64,000 nt of DNA from Candidatus Methylophosphatis haderslevensis (GCA_016711925.1 JADJSA010000001.1:930001-994000), one strand, 5' to 3'. Numbered from the stretch's first letter, positions 7,262 through 15,865 are shown. Notes: generated by a model not told the origin, from the letters alone. Numbers and translations: made by a program.

Positions 7262-9214
7262 TTATCCCGTAATTCGGGCAAAGTCAGAAAAGTGTTCAAT
7301 GAAATGGTAATGGCACAACTGGGTCGAGAGTATGCCGACGATTGCCATGTTGTCGCGGGCCGCGATAGAACTGCCCCGCCGGGCCTTCTTCACCAAGAAT
7401 CCAACCTTCTGCGGGTCGAAATACCCATAACGCCGGATCGCGTCTTCGCTCAACATCTCTTCCACGTAGCTGGGAGGGCTCGACGAGAAGAAAGCCGGAA
7501 TGTCCGGCGCCCGGTAAGGTTGCTTGTGCCGGCTCACAATAGACGCCGGGAGAAACGGGGACATGGCCCGCTTTAGCAGAAATTTTTCATTAAGGGCTTT
7601 CATTTTCAGGTTTGGCCGAAGTCGATTGGCGAACTCGATTAGCCTATGATCCAGAAACGGGAAACGCCCTTCGACAGAATTCGCCATTAGCATTCTGTCG
7701 CCCTGCGAACAAAGCAAATACTTGCTAAGCAGAGTCTTCGCTTCGAGATATTGGCTGCGATTGAACGGGTGCCATCTTCCAAACGACGAAGGCAGTTGAC
7801 CGACAAGTCCGACCGCAGGATCCTCCCTCAGCTTTGAGGCAAGATCTCTTGAGAAGAAAACTTTGCACTGTGCCGTCGTGAACCAACGCGTCAAGTGACT
7901 GAAAACTGGATCGTTGGGTCTTTCAAGACCAATCCCGTAAAAATTCACCAGATAGTCTTTTGCCTGACTACTCGATGTCTCAAGATACGGATATAGCGCT
8001 TTCAGCAACAACGGCCGCCAATCCGACTTTGGATTGCGCGCCCAGAACTGCCGGATCTTTGCTTCTTTGAAAAGATCGTAGCCCCCCAATACCTCGTCCG
8101 CCCCCTCCCCTGTGAGTACAACCTTGTAGCCCGAACCACGCACGAGGCCGGACAGCCGCAACATCGGCGTCGGCGCCGTTCGAAGTACTGGGCTCTCGGT
8201 TTGATGAATGGTTTGCGGAAAACTTTCCGCAACGTCGCGATTCGAACAAAGGATTCGGCGGTGATCGACCTTCAAAAGGCTTACCAAGCTTTCCTGGAAC
8301 TCCGATTCATCCAGCGATGACTCCTCAAATCCAATGGAGAAGGTCCTGAGTGCAGCGTTCGAATGCCTACGGATCAGCGCAATCAGAGCCGACGAATCCA
8401 GTCCGCCGGATAAGTAAGCACCAACCGGGACATCGGCACGCAGGCGTATCTGTGTCGCGTCCGCCAGCAATTCATAGAGTCTGTCTGCGAGCTCATCATC
8501 CGCGCCACTGAGATAATCGTCGTCTTCCGGAAACTGCCAATCCCAGTATCTCGTCAGTCGCAACTGCCCCATCTCAATCGCCAGGACAAAGCCCGGCGGA
8601 ACCTCGAATATGTCTTCGAACACCGAATTCGGACTGCGAGGCGCCCAAAAGGTGAAAATCTGGTCGAGAGCCGCTGCGGAAATGGTCGGAGATACTGGCA
8701 ACAGGGGGAGCATGGCCTTGATCTCGGAGGCAAACAACAACCTCTCTCCAAGCCGCGTGTAAAACAGAGGAAGTATTCCGATGCGGTCACGAACCAGCAA
8801 CAGGCGCGCCCTTCGTTCGTCCCAAAGCGCGATGGCGAACTGGCCATTGAGTTGATGAACGAATTCATCGCCATACTCTTCATACGCGTGAACGATAACT
8901 TCAGTATCGCAACTCGTGCGAAAGCTATGCCCGGCCTTTTCGAGCACCTCTCTTAGTTCGATGAAATTGAAAATCTCCCCATTGAACGAAACCCAGATCG
9001 TCTGATCTTCATTCGTCATGGGCTGCGCACCGCCGGAAAGGTCGACAATGCTCAGGCGAGTATGCCCGAGACCGGCGCGCCCTCGAGGGTCCAAATAGCT
9101 GCCGCTCCCGTCCGGCCCTCGGTGTCGCAATGGCGGAAGCATCCGCCGGATATCGGATTCGACAACACTATTCTCGCCTGAAGCAATAGCAACGATCCCA
9201 GCAATACCGCACAT
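7262..9214 (-). CDS. Asparagine-synthetase-like glutamine amidotransferase
   Basis: This 650-residue protein combines an N-terminal class II glutaminase domain starting MCGIAGIVA, with the nucleophile Cys2 intact, and a C-terminal synthetase domain with the pyrophosphatase loop YLSGGLDSSAL near residue 266. It should use glutamine to amidate a carboxylate after ATP activation. It is the first gene of the ACP/ligase operon, 26 bp upstream of the ACP gene, and belongs to the AsnB-like amidotransferases of polysaccharide and natural-product loci. Its substrate may be free aspartate or an ACP-bound or glycan carboxylate. Intact Cys2 separates it from the lasso cyclase at 16,090. Confidence 0.85.
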   Translation of the reverse strand: MCGIAGIVAIASGENSVVESDIRRMLPPLRHRGPDGSGSYLDPRGRAGLGHTRLSIVDLSGGAQPMTNEDQTIWVSFNGEIFNFIELREVLEKAGHSFRTSCDTEVIVHAYEEYGDEFVHQLNGQFAIALWDERRARLLLVRDRIGILPLFYTRLGERLLFASEIKAMLPLLPVSPTISAAALDQIFTFWAPRSPNSVFEDIFEVPPGFVLAIEMGQLRLTRYWDWQFPEDDDYLSGADDELADRLYELLADATQIRLRADVPVGAYLSGGLDSSALIALIRRHSNAALRTFSIGFEESSLDESEFQESLVSLLKVDHRRILCSNRDVAESFPQTIHQTESPVLRTAPTPMLRLSGLVRGSGYKVVLTGEGADEVLGGYDLFKEAKIRQFWARNPKSDWRPLLLKALYPYLETSSSQAKDYLVNFYGIGLERPNDPVFSHLTRWFTTAQCKVFFSRDLASKLREDPAVGLVGQLPSSFGRWHPFNRSQYLEAKTLLSKYLLCSQGDRMLMANSVEGRFPFLDHRLIEFANRLRPNLKMKALNEKFLLKRAMSPFLPASIVSRHKQPYRAPDIPAFFSSSPPSYVEEMLSEDAIRRYGYFDPQKVGFLVKKARRGSSIAARDNMAIVGILSTQLCHYHFIEHFSDFARITG

Positions 9215-9538
9215 TAACGGGGTCCAATAGTCATGAATGGAAACATGAACAGTGTATGCGCAACATTATCGAACCAATCCGAAGCAACGGATGGAACATA
9301 TTTCACGGTCCCGACAGACGCAGTCTAACGGTTGCCGCAACGAGGAACTTTCCCTCAAACGGACTAGGACGGAATGGTGAGAGGTCGTGACATCCTTTTC
9401 CCTGAAAGCGTCGCGCCCACGTAACCGGTAAGCCATCGGCGTTCTTCCCTTCGCGCGCGCGATGAAGAAAACTGCTCCCCACGCAAGTCATCCATGGGAG
9501 CAATAACCATGCTACCGGTAGGAACCGGGCCTTTTTGG
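9215..9538. other. Intergenic stretch with degenerate IS66 end
   Basis: No convincing gene is seen in these 324 bp. The part next to 9214 should contain the promoter of the amidotransferase operon, but no clear -35/-10 pair stands out. Around 9405-9432, on the plus strand, aaagcgtcgcgcccacgtaa followed by ccggtaagc resembles a worn IS66 terminal repeat and probably marks the outer end of the older IS66 relic described next. Confidence 0.4.
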
Positions 9539-9646
9539 CTATTGGCGAAGCTTGTGCAGGGGCGATCGCAGAGGATCGGCAGCAAACCGTGGCTTCTACG
9601 TAAGCGTCCACCCCCACCACCTGTACTGATCGGGTGAGCTCGTGCG

Positions 9647-9979
9647 ATGTTGTCGCCTGTTTTTGAGGCGCGACAAATGGCGAAGCGACACGGACCGGCT
9701 TACTGGCGAGAGCACATTCAAAACTGGGTTCGAAGCGATCTGACGCAGCGCGAATACTGCGCGAGCAATGGATTGAGCGAGCGAGCGTTCCATCGCTGGC
9801 GCAGTCGGGAGAAGCAGACCATCGCGGCGGCCAAGTCATCGCTGACCCTGGTGCCGGTGAGCGTGGGCAAGGCGGAAACGGGTAGCGTCGTGCGCCTGCG
9901 CAGTCCGGATGGTTGGGAAATTGAGTTGCCGGGTAGCAGTGTCCCGTTGCTGGTCGAGTTCTTGAAACAACTGTCATGA
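9647..9979 (+). CDS. tnpA: IS66 TnpA accessory protein
   Basis: This 110-residue protein carries an N-terminal helix-turn-helix (YWREHIQNW, REYCASNGLSERAFHRWR), the pattern of IS66 TnpA. Its role in transposition is accessory. An internal ATG at 9677 (MAKRHGPAYW) is an equally good start and gives a 100-residue product closer to the family norm. The stop overlaps the tnpB start as ATGA. Confidence 0.85.
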   Translation: MLSPVFEARQMAKRHGPAYWREHIQNWVRSDLTQREYCASNGLSERAFHRWRSREKQTIAAAKSSLTLVPVSVGKAETGSVVRLRSPDGWEIELPGSSVPLLVEFLKQLS

Positions 9980-10317
9980 TCCCGAGCCCGCACCAGGTCT
10001 GGCTGGTTGTCGAACCGATTGACATGCGCGCCGGCATCGACGGACTGTCGCAGCGCATACAGAACACGCTGGGACGCTCGCCCTGCGATGGCAGTGCCTA
10101 TGCCTTTCGCAACCGGCGTCTGAATCGGCTCAAGCTTCTGGTGTGGGATGGCACCGGCGTGTGGCTGTGTCATCGGCGCCTGCATCGGGGGCACTTCATC
10201 TGGCCGCGTGCCGACACCGCGGTCTTTACCCTCAGCGCTGCGCAGTGGCAATGGCTCGTCAGCGGGGTCGATTGGCAGCGACTCGAAGCGCCAGCGCCGG
10301 CGCACTGGCGGGTCTGA
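9976..10317 (+). CDS. tnpB: IS66 TnpB accessory protein
   Basis: This 113-residue protein is a full-length IS66 Orf2/TnpB, recognised by the N-terminal block VWLVVEPIDMRAGIDGLS, the central block LKLLVWDGTGVWLCHRRLHRG and the C-terminal FTLSAAQWQWLVSGVDWQRL. It is required for efficient IS66 transposition, although its biochemical role is unclear. It is translationally coupled to tnpA by a 4-bp overlap. Confidence 0.92.
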   Translation: MIPSPHQVWLVVEPIDMRAGIDGLSQRIQNTLGRSPCDGSAYAFRNRRLNRLKLLVWDGTGVWLCHRRLHRGHFIWPRADTAVFTLSAAQWQWLVSGVDWQRLEAPAPAHWRV

Positions 10318-10414
10318 ACCGGGCCACGAAGACCTGCAAGAAGAATCTCGGCAAATATCGCTGAAAGGCCCTGTGCATGCGGCTCTTCGGCCTGTTGCAG
10401 AGTATAATATCGGC

Positions 10415-12038
10415 ATGAATTTGGACGCTGAACTGGCCCGCCTGAATGCCACGCCCGCACTGCCGGATTGGGTACTCGGCACCGTTCAGAAGCTCATCGA
10501 CCAGGCACAAGAAGAAGAAGCCGAAGCGCTTCGGCTGAGCGAACAAATCACCCGCCGCGACAGCGAGCTTCACGCCGCCAGGATCAAGATCCAGGCCCTC
10601 ACGCTGGGCCGCGCACCTGCGCCGGATGCGCTTTGGCGCGCGCAGCGAAGCCTTCTCGGCCGAAGCAGGCGATCTGTTCCAGGAGACGCTGGCCAGCGAT
10701 ATCGCCGCCGCCCAGGCCGAACTGGCCAGGAAACAGGCCGAGGCCGCAGCGACCAGCGAGCCGCAGGTGCCCCGCACGCCTCGCCTGCGCGCCGGTCGTC
10801 AGCCGCTGCCAGATCATCTGCCGCGCATCGAGCACCGGCATGAACCGATCTCCTGCACCTGTGGGCAGTGCGGTACGGCGCTGGTCAAGATCGGCGAGGA
10901 CATCAGCGAACAGTTGGACGTCGAGCCGGCCCGTTTCTTCGTGCATCGGCACATCCGCCCGCAGTACGCCTGCCGTGCATGCGAGACGGTGTCAGCCGCA
11001 CCGATTGCGCCGGCCGTGATCGACGCGGGCATGGCGGCCACGGGGCTGCTGAGCTGGGTGGCCATCAGCAAGTTTCTCGATCACCTGCCGCTGTACCGGC
11101 TGGAGCAGATTGCGGCCCGCGATGGAGTCAGCCTCTCGCGTACCACGATGGCCGAATGGGTGGGACGCATCGGCGTGGCCCTGCAGCCGCTGGTCGATCG
11201 GCTGGCGGTGATGCTGCTCAAAGGCCGCGTGCTGCATGCCGATGAAACACCGGTCAAGCAACTGGACCCGGGTCGAGGCAAGACCAAGCGCGCCTATCTG
11301 TGGGCGTACCGGAGCAACGTGCTGGAGACGGGTCCGCCGATCGTGGTGTTCGATTACCAACCCAGTCGCGCCGGCGCCCATGCCCAAGCGTTTCTCTCGG
11401 GCTGGCAAGGCCATCTGATGGTCGATGACTATGGGGGCTACAAGGCGCTGTTTGCCACAGGCATCATTGAGCTTGGATGTCTTGCACACGCGAGGCGCAA
11501 GTACTTCGAACTCAATGCCGCGCAGCCCAATGCGATTGCCCAGCAGGCGCTGGAGAGAATCGGCGCGCTGTACGCCATTGAAGCCGAGGGGCGCGATTTG
11601 ACGATCGCGGCACGCGCTCACCTGCGGCAAACTCAAGCCCAGCCCCGGCTTGCAGCCTTGCGCGAGTGGCTGATCAACACGCGCCTGAGCGTTGCCGAGG
11701 GTAGCGCTACGGCCAAAGCCATCGATTACAGCTTGAAGCGCTGGCCGGCCTTGTCCCGCTACGCTACCGCAGGCGACCTGCCGATCGATAACAACCCGAT
11801 CGAGAATGACATCCGCCCGGTGGCCGTAGGGAAGAAAAATTGGTTGTTCGTCGGTTCGGAGCGCGCGGGCCAACGCGCCGCGGCGATTCAAAGCTTACTG
11901 GGCACCGCAAAGCTCAATGGCCTCGATCCAGCAGCGTGGCTGCGCGACACGCTGGAACAACTGCCCACCTGCCTCCACAGCCAGATCGATTCTCTCTTGC
12001 CCCTGCGCACCGACACTTTGCACCAAACTGCTCAATGA
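10415..12038 (+). pseudogene. tnpC: IS66 TnpC transposase with apparent frameshift
   Basis: The DDE transposase starts at ATG 10415 (MNLDAELARLNATP), has a coiled-coil leader (IDQAQEEEAEALRLSEQI) and then changes frame near 10604-10612. Residues up to KIQALTL are in one frame; the required continuation AHLRRMRFGARSEAF is in the next. Removal of one base in ctgggccgc restores it. The rest is normal: zinc finger CTCGQCG...YACRACE, core block LHADETPVKQLDPG, LMVDDYGGYKALF, and a C-terminal NNPIENDIRPVAVGKKNWLF. Either the transposase is inactivated or there is a sequencing error. Confidence 0.85.
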
Positions 12039-12508
12039 GCATACGTGGGCGGGCTACACGCTTACGCTTCTACAGTCGCGGTGTGAGTTCGAGGACGCGC
12101 TTGGCCGGATGCTGGCTGACACGCTGCAACACGTCGACCAGATAGTCGTAGGGGTCGGATAGCTCTCCGTGTGGTCGATGACCTCAAAGTCATCCGGGGA
12201 CAGTCCCTCGGCTTCAGGAGCGGCCAGTTTGATCACTTCGACCCGAACCCGCGTCTCGTCGAAGAAGGCGACGCTGTCTTCCTCGGTGTCGGGCTTGTTC
12301 GTCGCCGCGCGCCGGGTTTGGGCGGGGACGGGGTATTTGGGCGGTGCTGACGCCTCGCCTTGGTCGATGACTTCGCCCAGACTCAACTGGCCGCTGCCGA
12401 CCTCGAGGATGCGCTTCTCGCTCTTCTGACCGAAGAGAAGTGGCTCGGTTTGTCTGAACAGAATTCCCCGAAGGATAAGTGGACTCTGAGCGGATGGGTG
12501 AAGGTGCA

Positions 12509-12570
12509 GAGTTATCCACGCCCGCCAGCCAGCGCCCTATAGCTGGCTGGCGGGCGGGGGTGGATAACTC
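12509..12570. repeat. Long GC-rich hairpin with DnaA-box-like feet
   Basis: The arms at 12509-12533 and 12542-12570 are complementary over gagttatccac and gcccgccagccagc, differing only by a 4-bp insertion, with the loop gccctata. The outer feet read ttatccac in inverted orientation, matching eight of nine positions of the DnaA box TTATCCACA. The hairpin lies between the orfB stop and the IS3 left end. It could be a transcription terminator, a recombination structure or an embedded repeat; no poly-T run follows on either strand. Confidence 0.65.
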
Positions 12571-12592
12571 GGAGAGCACCACGGGTTTCATT

Positions 12593-13426
12593 CTATGCGG
12601 CTTGCGCGAGTCTTGGCAGCAGGTTGAGGTAAGTCTGTTCCGGCGTTTCGTCTCGCAAGTTCGAATGCGGCCGGTTCATGTTGTACCAGACGAAGTAGTC
12701 GGCGATGTCGGCACGCGCTGCAGCAACGCTGTCGTAGGCTTTGAGATAGACGCGCTCGTACTTCACGCTTCGCCAGAGCCGCTCGACAAACACGTTGTCG
12801 CGCCAGGCACCGCGCCCGTCCATCGAGAACTTGCAGCCACGGTCGAGCACGGCAGCGGTGAAATCGCTGGCGGTGAATTGGCTGCCCTGATCGGTATTGA
12901 CGATCTCCGGCAGGCCAAAGCAGGCCATAGCCTGTTCAAGAATCTCCACGGCATGGCAGGCTTCCAGTGTCGTCGCCGTCTTGTGCGTCAGCACCCGGCG
13001 GCTGGCGACATCAACCACCGCAGTCAGATAAACGAATCCCTTGGCCATCGGAATGTAGGTGGTATCCAGCGCCCAGACCTGGTTGGCGCGGGTCACCGAC
13101 ACGTGACGCAAGAGGTAGGGGTAAATCTTGTGTCCCGGCTGCCGCTGGCTGGTTCCGGGTTGCGGACACAGCGCCTCCATGCCCATGCGGATCATCAGGG
13201 TGCGCACATGCAGCCGACCAGCATGGATCCCCGCTTCGCGCAGCAACTGGCGACTCAACTGCCGGGCGCCCATGAAGGGATATTTCAGGTGAAGTTCGTC
13301 CATGTGGCGCATCACCGCCAGATCGGTGGGACTAACCGGGCGCGGCAGGTAATACACCGTTGCCCGGCTGATGTTCAGAAGCCGGGCCTGGCTGGCAATG
13401 GGAAGTTCGTGCTGACGGTCAATCAT
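12593..13426 (-). CDS. IS3-family transposase OrfB (integrase catalytic domain)
   Basis: This 277-residue protein has an HTH_21-like N-terminal region (SRATVYYLPRP, LKYPFMGARQLSRQL) and an rve integrase core: WALDTTYIP (first D), IVNTDQGSQFTASDF (second D) and NVFVERLWRSVKYERV (E). It is probably produced mainly as an OrfAB fusion by -1 frameshifting from orfA. The separate ATG start overlaps the orfA stop by 4 bp. The frame is intact. Confidence 0.93.
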   Translation of the reverse strand: MIDRQHELPIASQARLLNISRATVYYLPRPVSPTDLAVMRHMDELHLKYPFMGARQLSRQLLREAGIHAGRLHVRTLMIRMGMEALCPQPGTSQRQPGHKIYPYLLRHVSVTRANQVWALDTTYIPMAKGFVYLTAVVDVASRRVLTHKTATTLEACHAVEILEQAMACFGLPEIVNTDQGSQFTASDFTAAVLDRGCKFSMDGRGAWRDNVFVERLWRSVKYERVYLKAYDSVAAARADIADYFVWYNMNRPHSNLRDETPEQTYLNLLPRLAQAA

Positions 13427-13740
13427 GATCTTGCGCTCAGCAATCCCGCCTTGGTGAGCGCGTGTTCTAAAAAAACATTCTCCAGCGCCAACTGGCCAAT
13501 CTTGGCATGCAGCGGCGCCAGATCCACCGGCTTGGCTGCGTCCTTGCCGCCACCAAAAACATTGGCAGCCCCTTCAGACAATTGCCGCTTCCATTCGGCA
13601 ATCTGGTTCGGGTGCAGTTCAAATTCATGGGCAAGCTCCGCCAGCGTCTTGTCCTCACGTAGCGCAGCAAGGGCAACTCTCGCCTTGAAGACCGGATTAT
13701 GCTTGCGGCGTGTCCGCCGCCCTGATTTCAGCTTCATCAA
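13423..13740 (-). CDS. IS3-family OrfA (DNA-binding)
   Basis: This 105-residue protein has the HTH_Tnp_1 fold: KARVALAALREDKTLAELA and LHPNQIAEWKRQL, followed by a leucine-zipper-like segment (LHAKIGQLALENVFLEHAL). It binds the IS ends. Near its C-terminal region the mRNA contains the slippery heptamer U UUU UUA in the correct phase for -1 slippage into orfB. Confidence 0.9.
   Translation of the reverse strand: MMKLKSGRRTRRKHNPVFKARVALAALREDKTLAELAHEFELHPNQIAEWKRQLSEGAANVFGGGKDAAKPVDLAPLHAKIGQLALENVFLEHALTKAGLLSARS
13468..13474 (-). promoter_or_regulatory. -1 programmed frameshift site of the IS3 element
   Basis: On the minus strand the codons gtt ttt tta contain the heptamer T TTT TTA in the X XXY YYZ phase. 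A -1 shift enters the orfB frame, which is open from here to MIDRQHELP without a stop. This is the established way for IS3 elements to make the OrfAB transposase. Confidence 0.75.
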
Positions 13741-13864
13741 AAACTCCTCTTCGCCAAGTCACCAATGACCCAGCATCTTGCCCGAAGTTTCCACTTATCC
13801 ATCTGTTCAAATTTGTCGAGCCACTTCTCTCGCTTCGTGGCGTCCGCCGAATGGGGACCGGTTC

Positions 13865-14104
13865 ATACAGATCGAGCTTGACCGAACTCCAGGCGTGCGT
13901 CTGGCGCAGGTCGGTGAAGTAATCCATCAGGTCGGCCTCGGTCAGATCGTCGATCTGATGGTCGAAGTAATCTCCGACCCGGCGAATGGCGCGCGAATAC
14001 GCCTCGATCGTCTTCGGCTGCAAACCCTTGAGCTTCAGGTGCTTCAGATGCAACCGATAGTTCTTGTCGAAGTCCGTAGCGGCAACTGCGGACATGTCTT
14101 CCAT
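13865..14104 (-). pseudogene. Tyrosine recombinase, N-terminal fragment
   Basis: The ATG at 14104 starts 80 residues resembling the SAM-like core-binding domain of XerD-type integrases (LKHLKLKGLQPKTIEAYSRA, then DLTEADLMDYFTDL and SSVKLDLY). The sequence then diverges at about 13864, where the region adjoining the IS3 element begins. The catalytic R-H-R-Y domain is absent from the window, so the gene is truncated and inactive. Confidence 0.65.
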
Positions 14105-14623
14105 CTTCCGCTAACCTCGCGTTCGTCATGAATATGCCTCCGATGAGGGGCCAGGTAACATCTTGACTTCAACACGACGACTGCGCTGGGGTTTCCTCCG
14201 CGTAGCCGCTTCGTCCAACCCCAGCGTAGGAGGCGAGCGAACAAGAAAGCCCCTACATTTGTCCACAGCCGACCCTCATCCGGGCGGCATTTATCACCGG
14301 CTCAATATTCGGTCAGCACGGTGGCTCAAATTTGGATTGGCGCGGACAGTTTGGCGATTGACCGACACCATACACCCTCGGATGACCCAACGTCATAACC
14401 TTTTTTGGACAACAGTGTTGTTTGAAAACCGGCCAGATTGCAAGCTTGCGTCAAATGTGTGCTCTGACCGTGACGCTGGCGATCCAGCTGAACTACACTT
14501 GACGTGGGATCGGTAGAGCGGTTTCCGACGTCATCAGTTGGTTTACCAATCAATTGAGGTTTAGCAATCAATAGATGGGTTTCGTTCAGACAACCCCTTG
14601 ACTAAAGTTCGCGCAGCAAGTCT
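14105..14623. other. Gene-poor stretch upstream of the lasso cluster
   Basis: No gene is supported in these 519 bp. Two direct blocks beginning ggctcaatattcggtcagca (14301-14320) and ggctcaaatttggattggcg (14325-14344) resemble each other and recall the multiple terminal repeats of IS21-like elements, so this may be an IS remnant. The promoter for the nucleotidyltransferase gene should lie near 14540-14620, but no strong consensus pair is visible. Confidence 0.35.
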
Positions 14624-15865
14624 ATGAACGCTCGCCTCAACGCCCTAAGGTTCATCGTTGAATCCCTAGGCGCTTCCAATTCCGACGCAGCGAATCAACG
14701 CTTACGTCGGGCTATAGCGGAGCAAAGCCTGGACTGGCGTATCGTTCGCGGGCTTGCCGACGCTGAACGCCTCACACCTGCCCTGTGGGTAGCTCTGCGC
14801 GACAGAGGCCTCGCGACCGTCCTTCCATCGGGCTTTCGGGGAGATTTGTGGAAGGTTCACTTGCTAAATTCACTCAGAAACAAGCGCTTGAAGGAACAAG
14901 CGCTTAGCGCTATTCGGGTATTAAACGCGATCGGAGTCCAACCGATGATTCTCAAGGGAGGCGCGTCACTGTTCGACAGGACCTTTGGCGATCCTGGCTC
15001 GCGAATGATGGTCGACTTGGACCTGCTGGTTCCTCGGGAGCGCGCTGAACATTGCTGGGTTGCACTTCGAATGCATGAGTACGGTCCAATTTCGATTGAT
15101 TTTGACTACTCAAATCACCATCATTTGAGGCCTCTCCATCGCCCGGGGATGCAAGGGACGGTGGAAGTCCACCGCGAACTCCTTCCTATCTCTGTGGCTG
15201 GAGCACTCCCCGCCTCCCTAGCCTGGAAGCAAGGTGAATCGCGAATGGCGGCTGGTGCCACGTTTTCGCTTCCTTCCCCGACGACGCGAGTACTACACAG
15301 CGTTTTGCACACCGCGATTGTCGACCGCGCCTTTTCTAGAGCGGACCTGTCGCTAAAGGCGCTCTTTGAACTTGCATCCCTACAGCGATCGTTCGGCGAA
15401 CGCATCGACTGGGGCAGCGTGGGCGACACAATGAGGGCGCACGGGCTATCTAGGGCTCTTGACAGCTGGATTTATTCCGTCCACCAGCTTCTTGGGGACT
15501 GCATTCCGGGCCACGATACGGGCACTCTACGCTCAATTGTTCATCTGGAACGAGTGCGCCTACAAGTGCGATGGGAATGGACGGCATGGGTTGTGGATAG
15601 ATCGATGTGGTTCTCGGCCGAGAATATTCGCAACCGCTACACCTGTAGCGATCGCTTCTGGCCACTTCTCAAGGGACGAGCACGACTCATTGCCAGCATC
15701 GTCGGAAAATCTGTGGCTCAACTGGGAAATCGGCCAGACAACGCGGCCGAACCGGATTCAGGCACTATGCCATTGAACAGGGCCACCGTGCTCTATGCAG
15801 AGGACGCTTCCATGAACCGCCCAAGCGTCCTGAGCAAATGCACGTTACGCGATACGGCGTCCTAG
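14624..15865 (+). CDS. Lasso-cluster nucleotidyltransferase family protein
   Basis: This 413-residue protein fits the uncharacterised nucleotidyltransferase family NTP_transf_5. The catalytic signature is MILKGGASLFDRTF (lysine-glycine-glycine at 111-113) followed by RMMVDLDLLV, with Asp131 and Asp133 as metal ligands. Paired helices and His-rich blocks (SNHHHLRPLH, VEVHREL) follow. Such proteins recur beside lasso-peptide genes with an HPr-kinase-like kinase, and this one is the first gene of the cluster, 224 bp before the cyclase. A tailoring role such as nucleotidyl transfer to the peptide is inferred, not shown. The last 60 residues look less conserved. Confidence 0.7.
   Translation: MNARLNALRFIVESLGASNSDAANQRLRRAIAEQSLDWRIVRGLADAERLTPALWVALRDRGLATVLPSGFRGDLWKVHLLNSLRNKRLKEQALSAIRVLNAIGVQPMILKGGASLFDRTFGDPGSRMMVDLDLLVPRERAEHCWVALRMHEYGPISIDFDYSNHHHLRPLHRPGMQGTVEVHRELLPISVAGALPASLAWKQGESRMAAGATFSLPSPTTRVLHSVLHTAIVDRAFSRADLSLKALFELASLQRSFGERIDWGSVGDTMRAHGLSRALDSWIYSVHQLLGDCIPGHDTGTLRSIVHLERVRLQVRWEWTAWVVDRSMWFSAENIRNRYTCSDRFWPLLKGRARLIASIVGKSVAQLGNRPDNAAEPDSGTMPLNRATVLYAEDASMNRPSVLSKCTLRDTAS

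Larger units (their letters stand above)
9600..12065 (+). mobile_element. IS66-family element with perfect 8-bp target duplication
   Basis: The element is 2,466 bp and begins gtaagcgt (9600) and ends acgcttac (12065), the terminal sequence usual for IS66. The flanking octamer gcttctac occurs at 9592-9599 and again at 12066-12073. It carries the three genes tnpA, tnpB and tnpC in the usual order. tnpC contains an apparent frameshift, so this copy may not be autonomous. The target was an older IS66 relic of opposite orientation. Confidence 0.92.
9539..12437 (-). pseudogene. Internally deleted IS66 transposase (tnpC) relic, interrupted by a second IS66
   Basis: On the minus strand, 12437 to about 12171 encodes the N-terminal part of an IS66 TnpC (LFGQKSEKRILEV, then SLGEVI and VEVIKL). 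After a deletion and frame change comes the C-terminal part (DPYDYLVDVLQRVSQHP, VLELTPR), whose reading crosses the younger IS66 insertion. Past the insertion it continues at 9599-9539 as KPRFAADPLRSPLHK before a stop. The expected Trp of TPRLWK is TAG here. The DDE core is missing, so the gene is dead. Only by joining 12073-12066 to 9591 across the insertion does the C-terminus become readable. Confidence 0.7.
12435..13829 (-). mobile_element. IS3-family insertion sequence
   Basis: Two overlapping reading frames orfA and orfB in the -1 relationship are typical of IS3. Candidate ends are an inverted repeat gagaagtggctcg at 12435-12447 and its complement at 13817-13829, with a second internal inverted pair ggataagtgga (12473-12483) and its complement (13790-13800). 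No target duplication was found and the true boundaries may differ by some tens of bases. The right side abuts a truncated tyrosine recombinase and the left side a truncated IS66 transposase relic. Confidence 0.7.

Noticed and set aside
7262..9214. AsnB-like gene considered as a lasso cyclase
   Set aside because: Cys2 is intact and neither a precursor with YxxP leader nor RRE/protease genes lie close to it; an ACP and ligase do.
9303..10067. Minus-strand frames across the left IS66 end as one gene
   Set aside because: The frame crosses the IS66 boundary and its target duplication and is explained by shadow coding plus an old relic.
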